Below, one piece after another: positions 41,901 through 49,945 of a DNA stretch of 64,000 nucleotides; the first letter of the stretch is position 1; each line of letters begins with the position of its first letter. Below the pieces are notes generated by a model. It saw only the letters and a program-made list of their open reading frames with translations. It ran no database searches and was not told the DNA's origin. This DNA is from RUG708 sp050946535 (lineage in GTDB: Bacteria > Bacillota > Clostridia > Peptostreptococcales > Anaerovoracaceae): NCBI GenBank assembly GCA_050946535.1, contig JBMNUZ010000001.1, forward strand, positions 62,001 through 126,000. Reading direction: 5' to 3'. Position numbers and translations under genes: made by a program.

Positions 41901-42727
41901 GACATGAGCACGCTCCCTTCATCGTTCCCGCGGTCTATCCTGTTGGTGATCAGTGTGAAAAACGCGATTATGACCATCATAACGAGCGAAATCGCGGCAC
42001 CCATGTTTGCGTCGTATGTGCCTCCGAGGAACTGCATTTCGATGAGATCTCCGATCATGATGCTCGATCCACCGCCCAGCACTTTTGATATTACGAATGT
42101 GCTCACGGCCGGCACGAACACCATGATGATGCCTGATACAGTTCCAGGGATCGTCAGAGGAATTATCAGCTTTGTAAACACCTGGTGAGTGCTGCAGCCC
42201 ATGTCACGCGCGGCTTCGATGAGACTGACGTCTATGCCTTCGATGGCGTTGTAAACAGGTAGTATCATGAACGGCAGGTAATTGTAGACCATGCCGATGC
42301 CGACCGCCACAGGAGTGTTGATGATATGAAGCTCCGGCAGGTGAACAGCCGAAAGCAGCGTGTTCAGCAGTCCGTTGTTTTCGAGTATTGTCAGCCACGC
42401 GTATGTGCGGAGCAGAAAATTCATCCACATCGGCAGCATGATGAGAATCATGGCGGCTGTCTGGCCGCGCCTGCTGAGCCTCGACATCGCGTAAGCCATA
42501 GGATACCCCAGAACGAGACATATCACCGTGGAAATTATCGCCAGCCTGAAAGAATTGAAAAAGACGACCGAATAGTCGGTCATGTCCTTGAAGTTTACGA
42601 GTGTGAACGATCCTGCCTCGTTTGTAAATGCGTAATAGAAAACTATAAGCATGGGGATGCCGGTGAAAAGGATCAGCCACATCATGTAAGGATATGCTGC
42701 CGCCTTGTTACTCCTCATCGGGTGCAT
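41897..42727 (-). CDS. potB: Spermidine/putrescine ABC transporter permease PotB
   Basis: PotB (276 aa) pairs with PotC in the membrane. The sequence begins MHPMRSNKAAAYPYMMWLILFTGIPMLIVFYYAFTN and contains SLRLAIISTVICLVLGYPMAYAMSRLSRRGQ-type text and the EAA loop EAARDMGCSTHQVFTKLIIPLTIPGTVSGIIMVFVPAVSTFVISKVLGGG, characteristic of PotB. The start at 42727 overlaps potA by 20 bases. MRSNKAAAYP at 42718 is an alternative start. Confidence 0.94.
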   Translation of the reverse strand: MHPMRSNKAAAYPYMMWLILFTGIPMLIVFYYAFTNEAGSFTLVNFKDMTDYSVVFFNSFRLAIISTVICLVLGYPMAYAMSRLSRRGQTAAMILIMLPMWMNFLLRTYAWLTILENNGLLNTLLSAVHLPELHIINTPVAVGIGMVYNYLPFMILPVYNAIEGIDVSLIEAARDMGCSTHQVFTKLIIPLTIPGTVSGIIMVFVPAVSTFVISKVLGGGSSIMIGDLIEMQFLGGTYDANMGAAISLVMMVIIAFFTLITNRIDRGNDEGSVLMS

Positions 42728-43868
42728 CCTCCTTCTTCATGTTAGGATCGTGGAGAAAACGGTGTTTCTGCATCGTGATTGTCTCGATATTGCTCTTTTT
42801 CATGATGTGAATATTGTCGGGATCGATATCTATGAATATTTCCCTGCCTTTTTCGGCCGGAAGAGTGGATTTTGCCATGAAATGATAATCGCCTGCGCCG
42901 TCGACACCGATCATGATTTCGTAATAGATTCCCTTGAAAAGACACGATACGACGTGGCCTCTGAGAAGATTTTCGCGTTTCTGTATTGATTTTAAGGATT
43001 TGTCTCCTGCGTCCAGCAGGATAAGATCTTCAGGCCTGAGAACAACGTCGACTGGTTCGTCCGGGGCGAATCCCGTGTCAACGCAGTCGTAAGCCGTATT
43101 GAAAAATTCTATATATCTGTCGCGTTTCATTATTCCGGGGAAAATATTGCTTTCGCCTATGAAATCAGCGACAAAAGCGTTGGCAGGCTCGTTGTAGATG
43201 TCGATAGGCGTGCCTTCCTGGAGTATTTCGCCCTTGTTCATTACGATCACCTTGTCGGACATCGTAAGGGCTTCCTCCTGATCGTGAGTAACGTATATAA
43301 ATGTAATGCCGAGGCTGTCGTGGAGTTTTTTCAGCTCGATCTGCATTTCCTTTCTGAGTTTGAGATCGAGGGCGCCCAGAGGCTCGTCGAGCAGCAGAAC
43401 TTTAGGATGAACGACGATAGCGCGCGCTATAGCGACGCGCTGCTGCTGCCCTCCTGAAAGAGAATTGACTGAACGATTTTCGAATCCCCTGAGATCTATG
43501 AGCTCGAGCATTTCGCCGACGCGTTTTTTTATAATATTGCGCGGCACGCCGCGGAGCTTCAGACCGAATGCTATATTGTCGAATACATTAAGATGAGGGA
43601 AAAGCGCATATTTCTGAAACACGGTATTGATGTTGCGCAGGTTCGGCGCCACATCGTTTATACGTTTCCCCTCAAAGAAAATATCGCCGGAATCGGGTTT
43701 TTCAAACCCGCCGATCAGTCTCAGAGTCGTTGTCTTGCCGCAGCCGGAGGGGCCCAGCAGTGTGACGAATTCACCTTCGCTGACATTCAGATTAAGGGAA
43801 TTCAGGACGACGTTGCTTTCGAAGCTTTTCCGGACATTTCTGAGACTGAGAAATCCGCCAGTTTCCAT
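42708..43868 (-). CDS. potA: Spermidine/putrescine ABC transporter ATP-binding protein PotA
   Basis: PotA (386 aa) powers polyamine import. ABC motifs are complete: Walker A GPSGCGKTTTLRLIGG, Q-loop NTVFQKYALFPHLNVFDNIAFGLKLRGV, signature NSLSGGQQQRVAIARAI, Walker B VLLLDEPLGALD and the H-loop TFIYVTHDQEEALTMSDKVIVM. A TOBE-type regulatory domain occupies about residues 270-360. The start ATG 43868 is preferred because GGAGGG lies 8 bases upstream on its strand; the frame is open to 43889. It follows the DUF1934 gene by 67 bases and starts potABCD. Confidence 0.95.
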   Translation of the reverse strand: METGGFLSLRNVRKSFESNVVLNSLNLNVSEGEFVTLLGPSGCGKTTTLRLIGGFEKPDSGDIFFEGKRINDVAPNLRNINTVFQKYALFPHLNVFDNIAFGLKLRGVPRNIIKKRVGEMLELIDLRGFENRSVNSLSGGQQQRVAIARAIVVHPKVLLLDEPLGALDLKLRKEMQIELKKLHDSLGITFIYVTHDQEEALTMSDKVIVMNKGEILQEGTPIDIYNEPANAFVADFIGESNIFPGIMKRDRYIEFFNTAYDCVDTGFAPDEPVDVVLRPEDLILLDAGDKSLKSIQKRENLLRGHVVSCLFKGIYYEIMIGVDGAGDYHFMAKSTLPAEKGREIFIDIDPDNIHIMKKSNIETITMQKHRFLHDPNMKKEDAPDEE

Positions 43869-43935
43869 ATATAAACCCTCCAGTTTCAAGCGCGGTGCTG
43901 CTGGACCGCTTCAAAGCGTGATTTGAAAATCGGCA

Positions 43936-44421
43936 TCAGCAGACTTTGGAAGCCGGAACTGCCGGTTCCTGTTCGAATAATTCGATATTCAGCATGCTCC
44001 GGCTCTCGGAGAGACCTTTCAGAGATATGTCGTAATCGATAAACAACGAGCCTGTCAGTTTCTCTGGTTCGATTTCGTTTACGACGTTGTTCGTAAGGAC
44101 TTCCATTTCAAACGATCCGTAAGGAGTGTGATAGATGCTGTTGAACCGTTTGCCTTTCTTGAATTCCATCACTGTGTCCATGATGACGTCTCTGCCGAAG
44201 CGCTTCATACGGATTTCACCGTCGTCCCCGATGCGGAGAGTCGTTTTGACGTTTTCGAGGCCGGACATTTCGCCCTCCTCATATACGATGTAGGTCGATG
44301 AACCTTTTTTATAAGCCTTGCCTTCGGTTACGAATTCGATCTGATCGTCGTCGCTGTTCAAGGCATTGTCTTTATTTATCTGACGTCCCGTCAGTCTTAC
44401 CATTATATCTTTCATATCCAA
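43936..44421 (-). CDS. DUF1934 domain protein (YwiB-like)
   Basis: A 161-residue soluble protein of the DUF1934/YwiB family, a lipocalin-like beta-barrel of unknown function. Recognisable blocks are VRLTGRQINKDN, DQIEFVTEGKAYKKGSSTYIVYEEGEMSGLENVKTTLRI, RFGRDVIMDTVMEFKKGKRFNSIYHTPYGSFEMEVLTNNV and LFIDYDISLKGLSESRSMLNIEL. The start is probably TTG 44421, 9 bases after AAAGGA, inside the end of ddl; ATG 44415 is the alternative. The 50-base overlap with ddl implies cotranscription. Confidence 0.82.
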   Translation of the reverse strand: MDMKDIMVRLTGRQINKDNALNSDDDQIEFVTEGKAYKKGSSTYIVYEEGEMSGLENVKTTLRIGDDGEIRMKRFGRDVIMDTVMEFKKGKRFNSIYHTPYGSFEMEVLTNNVVNEIEPEKLTGSLFIDYDISLKGLSESRSMLNIELFEQEPAVPASKVC

Positions 44422-45460
44422 GCTCTATTATCCTTTCTATAGTCTGGCTGTACGGCGAACCGCTGGCTTCCCAGAGCAGCGGAAACATGCTGAACGATGT
44501 GAAACCTGGAATTGTGTTGATTTCATTTACGTAAATGTCGCCGTTTTCCCTGTCTATAAAGAAATCGCATCTGGCGAATCCGCTGCCGTCGATGGCCGTG
44601 TATGCTCTGGCGGCCATGTCGCGGATGTCGCTGATCACAGTGTCAGGAAGCTCCGCAGGGATTTTCATCTTTGGCTTTCCGTCTTCGACGTATTTGCTGT
44701 CGTAGTCGTAAAAGTCATCTGTCGCCACGATTTCACCCGGTACAGATACTTTTACTTCATCATTACCCATAATTCCGGTTTCAATCTCACGACAGTCCAA
44801 ACCTTTTTCGCAAAGAATTCTGCGGTCGTAGCGCGATGCCAGTCTGAGAGCAGACTTGAGCTCTTCGAAATCGGAAACTTTGGAGATCCCCACGCTCGAT
44901 CCGTTGTTCGCCGGTTTGATATATGAAGGGTAGCCGATCATCGATTCGACTGCCCGGGCCGTTTTGTCGATATCTGCAGCGGCTTGCCCGGCTGTAACAT
45001 ATGTATATGGAGTTACAGGAAGTCCGGCTCTTTCGAATATCTGCTTCGCCAGGATTTTGTCCATTGCAACCGCTGAAGCTGTCACACCGCAGCCGCCGTA
45101 AGGAACGTCGGCCATTTCGAACAGTCCCTGCAGTTTTCCGTCCTCGCAGTAGGTTCCGTGAACGATCGGCAGTACGAAATCGGCGATGTCCTTTAATCCT
45201 CTGCCGTTTGCCCCGACGATGCTGATATTGTATTTTCCGGGATCTGCGGCGAGCTTGTCTTCTGCGTATTTTTCCCAGCTGCCGTCGGTTATTTTTTCGG
45301 CCGGTCCGTCGTAGAGCAGCCATCTTCCGTCTTTTGTGATCCCTATTGTGGATATTTCGTATTTTGATTTATCGACAGCACCGATTACGGATGTCGCCGA
45401 CATGCATGAAACCTCGTATTCAGGAGAGCGTCCTCCGAAAACTATGCATAATCTCGTCAT
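44372..45460 (-). CDS. ddl: D-alanine--D-alanine ligase
   Basis: Ddl (362 aa) joins two D-alanines using ATP, supplying the terminal dipeptide of peptidoglycan precursors. ATP-grasp blocks: VFGGRSPEYEVSCMSA at the start, VLPIVHGTYCEDGKLQGLFEMADVPYGGCGVTASAVAMDK, YIKPANNGSSVGISKV, RCDFFIDRENGDIYVNEINTIPGFTSFSMFPLLWEASG. Length and motifs are normal; I cannot tell a D-Ala from a D-Lac or D-Ser specificity with certainty, but the context gives no sign of vancomycin-resistance genes. GGAAGGGG precedes the ATG on its strand. It heads the minus-strand run through potD. Confidence 0.95.
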   Translation of the reverse strand: MTRLCIVFGGRSPEYEVSCMSATSVIGAVDKSKYEISTIGITKDGRWLLYDGPAEKITDGSWEKYAEDKLAADPGKYNISIVGANGRGLKDIADFVLPIVHGTYCEDGKLQGLFEMADVPYGGCGVTASAVAMDKILAKQIFERAGLPVTPYTYVTAGQAAADIDKTARAVESMIGYPSYIKPANNGSSVGISKVSDFEELKSALRLASRYDRRILCEKGLDCREIETGIMGNDEVKVSVPGEIVATDDFYDYDSKYVEDGKPKMKIPAELPDTVISDIRDMAARAYTAIDGSGFARCDFFIDRENGDIYVNEINTIPGFTSFSMFPLLWEASGSPYSQTIERIIELGYERYNGKTDGTSDK

Positions 45461-45651
45461 TATTAATCATTCCCCTTCCGGATCAGGAACGGCTCTTGTT
45501 GTAATAATAAGAGCGCTGCCGTCTGAACGGCACGGGCACGAAATGCCTGTGCGTTTTTATATAAACAAGAGTATATCATAACATGAGTAAAATAAGTTTT
45601 AGTCTTCGGAAACGTTTCAAGATAAAAATGTTTTTTAGCGGCGGCTGCCGT

Positions 45652-45727
45652 TTCACTGATCCTTCACATAATCTGCAGAATCTGTTTAGAAATCCGCTAA
45701 AACGCGAACATACACCGGGAGTATATT
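45652..45727 (+). promoter_or_regulatory. Phased-repeat promoter of small RNA copy 1
   Basis: TTCACT (45652), TTCACA (45663) and TGCAGA (45674) stand at an 11-base period. A TATATT -10 box lies at 45722-45727, 59 bases from the second repeat. No good -35 box is present, suggesting activator dependence. Confidence 0.6.
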
Positions 45728-45732
45728 AATAA

Positions 45733-45868
45733 CTGTCAAAGGGAAACGGCAAAGAACCCTGAGACAACATGACAGAATACTTTTCATAAACTCTCCTAAC
45801 AAAACAGAAAACAACAATGCAGACAAGAGCCGCAGCGGACTTCCCACCCGCTGCGGTTCCTGTTTTTT
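45733..45868 (+). ncRNA. Repeated small structured RNA, copy 1
   Basis: About 136 bases. A 5' hairpin can form from TGTC (45734-45737) and GGG (45741-45743) with CCC (45757-45759) and GACA (45763-45766). An unpaired A/C/U-rich stretch with TTTTCATAAACTCTCCTAA (CTCTCC at 45791-45796) follows. The transcript ends in a terminator in which CCGCAGCGG pairs with CCGCTGCGG, followed by a T-run to 45868. Three close copies lie at 46259, 48051 and 48562. No ribosome binding site or open frame is conserved among them. I recognise no named RNA family. Confidence 0.75.
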
Positions 45869-46178
45869 GATCCTGCTGGCCGCGGGCATGGAAATGAAAC
45901 TGAAGATCCGGAAATTATTTTTAATGATTCGTGCAGCCGGAAGAATATAACGCGGTATTTGTCTGTGCAGGAAGGGAGCCGTACGGCGTAACACTTGAAA
46001 TTATGTTCAATAGTTCAGATAATAGACAATCGCGAATAAACGATGAATAAGTCTCCGGAACGGCTGAGACCGTGAAGCGCAGACTGTAATTGCTGCGCCG
46101 GCAAATGTGAAGACCGCAGATAAAATCTGAAGAACATCAGCAGAAAATCGAAAAGATCTTAAGGCTGAAATAATGTTT

Positions 46179-46253
46179 TTCACAGATTTTTCACATGAAT
46201 TACAATTTTATTCATGAGGATGATAAGACGCGAACATATACCGAGTGTATATT
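46179..46253 (+). promoter_or_regulatory. Phased-repeat promoter of small RNA copy 2
   Basis: TTCACA (46179), TTCACA (46190) and TACAAT (46201) stand at an 11-base period. The -10 box TATATT is at 46248-46253, 58 bases after the second repeat. Confidence 0.62.
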
Positions 46254-46258
46254 AATAA

Positions 46259-46396
46259 CTGTCGAAGGGAGAACGAAGAAAACCCCGAGACAATGACACA
46301 GCAAACTTTTCATAAACTCTCCTAAATAAAAAACAAAAACAACAATGCAGACAGAGACCGCAGCGGATTCCCAGCCGCTGCGGTCTTTGTTTTTTG
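46259..46396 (+). ncRNA. Repeated small structured RNA, copy 2
   Basis: Second copy of the same element: TGTC/GGG pairing with CCC/GACA at the 5' end, CATAAACTCTCCTAA with CTCTCC at 46317-46322, an A-rich stretch, then CCGCAGCGG-ATTCCCAG-CCGCTGCGG and a T-rich tail to 46396. The loop of the 5' hairpin differs from copy 1 while the stem is kept. It lies 180 bases before the MFS gene, on the same strand, and ends in its own terminator, so it is probably a separate transcript rather than the gene's leader. Confidence 0.75.
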
Positions 46397-46578
46397 TATT
46401 GCTGCGGGCTGCACAAATCTTTCATCTCGTCGTGCGGCTGTCTCTTCCCGGAATCTGAAGAAATAAAAAATGCATTTAGTTGTATATACTGACGACATAT
46501 CACGCATGCAGTGATAGAATCAGTTATCGGAATATGTTTGTTTAAATGAAAAGATTCAAATGAAAGGGCAGACTGTTT

Positions 46579-47790
46579 ATGCAAAATAAACTTGACGGGC
46601 CTGAAGACAAGAGTAATTTCAATGGATTCAGGAATATTATCTTTCTGGGACTTATAAGCTGCTTTGCCGACATTTCCGCTGAAATGGTCTATCCGATCAT
46701 CCCTCTTTACCTGACGGCGGTGCTCGGAGCGACTCCGGCTCTCGTGGGAGTGATAGAAGGAATTGCGGAGAGCGTGGCGAGCCTGCTGAAGGTATTCAGC
46801 GGCTATCTCAGCGACCGGTTCCAGCATAAAAAACTGATGGCGTTTACAGGCTATGCCTCGGGCGTAGTCTACAAAATCGTTCTGCTTCTGGTGCCGGGCT
46901 GGGGAGGAGTCCTGGCCGGCAGAGTCATCGACAGACTCGGCAAAGGAATAAGAACAGCACCGAGAGACGTCATGGTTACCGAGAGCGCGTCTGAAGGACA
47001 TATGGGCGGGGCGTTCGGCATCCACAAGATGCTCGATATGCTCGGATCGGCGACAGGCATTTTCATCGCATTCCTGCTCGTGAGATCGATCGGAGAGGAA
47101 AGCTACCGTCTCGTATTTCTAGTTTCGCTGATCCCGATAGCGATAGCGCTCTTCATATTTATTTTCGTAAAAGAAAAGAAAACTACCGGAGAACCGGCAA
47201 AGACAAAAGAAAAAAGAGAACCGTTCTGGAAGAACGCTTCGAAGCTCGATGCGAAACTCAAGCTGTATCTCGCCGTAACATTCATATTTACGCTCGGAAA
47301 CTCGTCGAACAGTTTTCTGCTGCTCAGAGCGGAGAATAACGGATACTCAAGCAGCGGCGCGATATTTCTGTATTTCATCTATACAGCCGTCGCGTCTGTC
47401 CTGGCAGTTCCGTGCGGCAGGCTTTCGGACAAAATCGGAAGGAAAAAACTGCTGGTAGGCGGATACATCACATTTTCGATAGTATATGCCGGATTTGCAT
47501 TCTGTACGTCAAAGCCGGCGATGGCTGTGATATTCATTCTTTACGGACTGTTCACGGCTATGACGGCGGGTGTGGAGAGAGCTTTCGTGGCTGAAATCGC
47601 ACCTCCGGAACTGAAAGGGACGATGCTGGGACTTCAGGCAGCGCTTGCCGGAATCGCACTCCTTCCTGCGAGCCTCATAGCTGGCCAGCTCTGGGATCAT
47701 ATAAGTCCTGCCGCTCCTTTCGTATACGGAGCTGTTCTGTCGATGACGGCGGCTGCGATGGTCGGAATCGGATTTTCGAAATACGAATGA
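46579..47790 (+). CDS. Major facilitator superfamily transporter
   Basis: A 403-residue integral membrane protein with about twelve hydrophobic helices. The MFS loop motifs are visible after helix 2 (FSGYLSDRFQHKKLMAF) and in the equivalent loop of the second half (CGRLSDKIGRKKLLVGGY). IDRLGKGIRTAPRDVMVTES is typical of a subgroup of MFS proteins of unclear substrate. A basic cytoplasmic loop (residues about 193-225) joins the halves. The ribosome binding site is poor (AAAGGGCAG, 11 bases). Two copies of the repeated small RNA lie on each side, an arrangement seen nowhere else in the window. Drug or sugar efflux is possible; the substrate cannot be named. Confidence 0.85.
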   Translation: MQNKLDGPEDKSNFNGFRNIIFLGLISCFADISAEMVYPIIPLYLTAVLGATPALVGVIEGIAESVASLLKVFSGYLSDRFQHKKLMAFTGYASGVVYKIVLLLVPGWGGVLAGRVIDRLGKGIRTAPRDVMVTESASEGHMGGAFGIHKMLDMLGSATGIFIAFLLVRSIGEESYRLVFLVSLIPIAIALFIFIFVKEKKTTGEPAKTKEKREPFWKNASKLDAKLKLYLAVTFIFTLGNSSNSFLLLRAENNGYSSSGAIFLYFIYTAVASVLAVPCGRLSDKIGRKKLLVGGYITFSIVYAGFAFCTSKPAMAVIFILYGLFTAMTAGVERAFVAEIAPPELKGTMLGLQAALAGIALLPASLIAGQLWDHISPAAPFVYGAVLSMTAAAMVGIGFSKYE

Positions 47791-47799
47791 TTTTCCGGC

Positions 47800-47852
47800 A
47801 GGGAGAAATGAGTTGGGAGAAATGAGCCGTTAGAAATGACGGGAGAGAGGCA
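47800..47852 (+). repeat. Short tandem duplications after the MFS gene
   Basis: GGGAGAAATGAG occurs twice at 14-base spacing and a third time diverged (GTTAGAAATGACGGGAG) right after the stop codon. It resembles the duplications after fabZ and after the ADP-ribosylglycohydrolase gene. Confidence 0.55.
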
Positions 47853-47970
47853 TTCATATTCGCTCAGGGATCATGAGGCAAACGCTGCGCGTGCAGACAG
47901 GTACACCGGTACATCGGCGCATTTATCTGCGAATACGCATAAACGGATAAAATGGTGAAAAACAGATATT

Positions 47971-48045
47971 TTCACATATTCTTCATACAATATACATTTT
48001 TATTCAAAAATACGATAAACAGTGAACATATACGGATGCTATATT
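47971..48045 (+). promoter_or_regulatory. Phased-repeat promoter of small RNA copy 3
   Basis: TTCACA (47971), TTCATA (47982) and TACATT (47993) stand at an 11-base period, followed by an extended -10 box TGC-TATATT at 48040-48045, 58 bases after the second repeat. The upstream block from 47971 is nearly identical to copy 4. Confidence 0.65.
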
Positions 48046-48050
48046 AATAA

Positions 48051-48188
48051 CTGTCAAAGGGAAAGACAAAACCCCGGAGACAGCAAAAGCAAAAAAGAAT
48101 ACTTTTCATAAACTCTCCTAACAAAAACAAAACAACAACAATGCAGACAGAAGTCGCAGCGGATTCCCAGCCGCTGCGATTTTTGTTT
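48051..48188 (+). ncRNA. Repeated small structured RNA, copy 3
   Basis: Third copy: CTGTC (48051-48055) pairs with GACAG (48079-48083), with GGG/CCC inside; CTCTCC lies at 48113-48118 in an unpaired A/C-rich segment; a terminator (CGCAGCGG-ATTCCCAG-CCGCTGCG, 48154-48179) and T-run end it at 48188. It is closest to copy 4; the two -10 boxes are 511 bases apart. Confidence 0.75.
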
Positions 48189-48481
48189 ATTTATGCGGAT
48201 TTGATATTGATGCTGCCCTGGTACTTGGAATTCTGAGCTGCAGAGGATGGTCGGGCTGGCGGGAGCGTCAGCACAAAGAACGAAACGAGTGCGTCAGCGG
48301 AACTGCGTCACAAAGTACCGGAGCTTTGACTGCAGCTGGCACTGTTAAAGCACGACGGAACAAGAGCCAGCACAGTTACGGCGAGGTTGAATAAGAATCC
48401 GCGCTGTGCGGTGACGGTCCGTCATGCCGCTGCCAGCCCTCGTATGAACATTGGCGCATAAGACGGTCAATAACAGGTATT
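48189..48481. other. Gene-free spacer between small RNA copies 3 and 4
   Basis: No gene or clear RNA is visible. The text is GC-richer than the flanking small RNA promoters and contains a few short inverted repeats without T-runs. Confidence 0.4.
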
Positions 48482-48556
48482 TTCACTAATTCTTCATGCA
48501 AGATACATTTTTATTCAAAAATGCGATAAACAGCGAACATATACGGATGCTATATT
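48482..48556 (+). promoter_or_regulatory. Phased-repeat promoter of small RNA copy 4
   Basis: TTCACT (48482), TTCATG (48493) and TACATT (48504) stand at an 11-base period. The extended -10 TGC-TATATT is at 48551-48556, again 58 bases after the second repeat. Confidence 0.65.
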
Positions 48557-48561
48557 AATAA

Positions 48562-48695
48562 CTGTCAAAGGGAAAGACGGAATCCCGGAGACAGCAACAG
48601 CAAATAGAATACATTTCATAAACTCTCCTAACAAAAACAAAACAGAAACAATGCAGACAGAAGTCGCAGCGGATTCCCAGCCGCTGCGATTTTTG
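48562..48695 (+). ncRNA. Repeated small structured RNA, copy 4
   Basis: Fourth copy: CTGTC and GGG pair with CCC and GACAG; the hairpin loop differs from copy 3 (GACGGAAT for GACAAAAC). CTCTCC lies at 48623-48628. The terminator CGCAGCGG-ATTCCCAG-CCGCTGCG is followed by ATTTTTG. It is 140 bases upstream of the fab promoter and terminated before it. Confidence 0.75.
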
Positions 48696-48834
48696 TATAT
48701 TCTTTCGATACTTGATATAATGCTGCAGTATATAGTCCTGGTCATAATGTGTCGTAAAGGATCCGCGCTGACACTGTGACTACAAGGCCGCAAAGGAAAT
48801 AGGTGCGGGGCAGCGCGGCAGGCTCCCTCTGTCT

Positions 48835-48863
48835 TTGATATAAACCTCTAATTATTATATAAT
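48835..48863 (+). promoter_or_regulatory. Promoter of the fab operon
   Basis: TTGATA (48835-48840), 17 bases, then TATAAT (48858-48863). It gives a leader of about 105 bases before fabK. Confidence 0.82.
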
Positions 48864-48907
48864 AGCAATTGAATGTTTGTTTACTTCAGGTTACAGCATT
48901 ACGGGAG

Positions 48908-48950
48908 AGAAACGCACGGTTCGTGATTACTCAGGGCTCGTTTCTTTTTC
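48908..48950 (+). promoter_or_regulatory. Leader hairpin before fabK
   Basis: AGAAACG (48908-48914) pairs with CGTTTCT (48939-48945), enclosing a second stem CACG-GTT-CGTG, and is followed by TTTTTC. It could act as an attenuator or leader regulator of fatty acid synthesis; no known riboswitch class is recognised. Confidence 0.4.
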
Positions 48951-48974
48951 CGGAAAAATCGAAAGGGAATAGAT

Positions 48975-49943
48975 ATGTCTGATAAAATACCGCAGATAAA
49001 AACAGATGTGACCGAAATGCTCGGAATAAAGTATCCGATATTTCAGGGAGGCATGGCATGGATAGCCGACGCTTCGCTTGCCGGAGCAGTGAGCAGGGCA
49101 GGCGGACTGGGAATCATTTCATGCGGAATCCTGACTGTCGACAAGATACGCAGCGAGGTAAGAAAGATCAAAGAGCTTACCGACAAACCGTTCGGGCTTA
49201 ACGTCATGCTCGAATCACGCTATGTCGACGACATAATGCAGCTGATAATAGATGAAGAGGTTCCGGTGATAACGACGGGAGCCGGCAATCCGGGGAAATA
49301 CATCCCGACTCTCAAGGAAAAGGGAGTAACGGTGATACCGGTCGCGGGATCTGTGCCTATAGCGCAGAGAGTCGCACGCGCCGGCGCCGATGCAGTCATA
49401 GCCGAAGGCATGGAATCGGGAGGGCACATCGGTGAGGCGACGACGATGGCACTGGTGCCGCAGGTAATAGACGCCGTGGATATTCCGGTGATAGCCGCAG
49501 GCGGAATAGCAGACGGACGCGGCATGGCGGCTGCGTTCATGCTCGGAGCACAGGGCGTTCAGCTCGGAACAAGATTCCTCTCCGCTGAAGAGTGCAATGT
49601 GGCACCTGCGTACAAGCAGGCGGTAATCAAGGCAAAGGCCACAGGCACGACGATTACAGGCACGACTACAGGACATCCGATACGCGTGCTCAGAAACAAG
49701 CTTTCGCGCAAGATACAGATGCTCGAAAAACACGGCGGCGACACGGAAGAGGTCGTAAAGCTCGGAGTCGGAGCGCTGAGGCGCGCCGCAGAGGAAGGCG
49801 ACGTCGACAACGGAGCCGTGATGTCGGGCCAGATAGCCGGGCTTGTGAAAAAAGAACAGCCGGCGGCGGAGATAATCGCAGATCTGATGACTGACTGCAT
49901 CGATGTCTATGAACACAGAAATGCGATCGTGAAAGGCAGATAA
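48975..49943 (+). CDS. fabK: Enoyl-ACP reductase II (FabK)
   Basis: FabK (322 aa) is the flavin-dependent enoyl-acyl carrier protein reductase used in many Bacillota instead of FabI. It belongs to the nitronate monooxygenase-like TIM barrels: YPIFQGGMAWIADASLAGAVSRAGGLGIISCG at the start, NVMLESRYVDDIMQLIIDEEVPVITTGAGNP, ADAVIAEGMESGGHIGEATTMALVPQVIDAVDIPVIAAGGIADGRGMAAAFMLGAQGVQLGTRFL for FMN binding. AAAGGGA lies upstream of the ATG. It opens the operon fabK-fabD-fabG-fabF-fabZ. Confidence 0.95.
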   Translation: MSDKIPQIKTDVTEMLGIKYPIFQGGMAWIADASLAGAVSRAGGLGIISCGILTVDKIRSEVRKIKELTDKPFGLNVMLESRYVDDIMQLIIDEEVPVITTGAGNPGKYIPTLKEKGVTVIPVAGSVPIAQRVARAGADAVIAEGMESGGHIGEATTMALVPQVIDAVDIPVIAAGGIADGRGMAAAFMLGAQGVQLGTRFLSAEECNVAPAYKQAVIKAKATGTTITGTTTGHPIRVLRNKLSRKIQMLEKHGGDTEEVVKLGVGALRRAAEEGDVDNGAVMSGQIAGLVKKEQPAAEIIADLMTDCIDVYEHRNAIVKGR

Positions 49944-49945
49944 CC

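Noticed and set aside
45686..46507. Small minus-strand open frames across small RNA copies 1 and 2
   Set aside because: They begin at different codons in each copy and are not conserved in reading frame among the four elements, whereas the RNA structure is.
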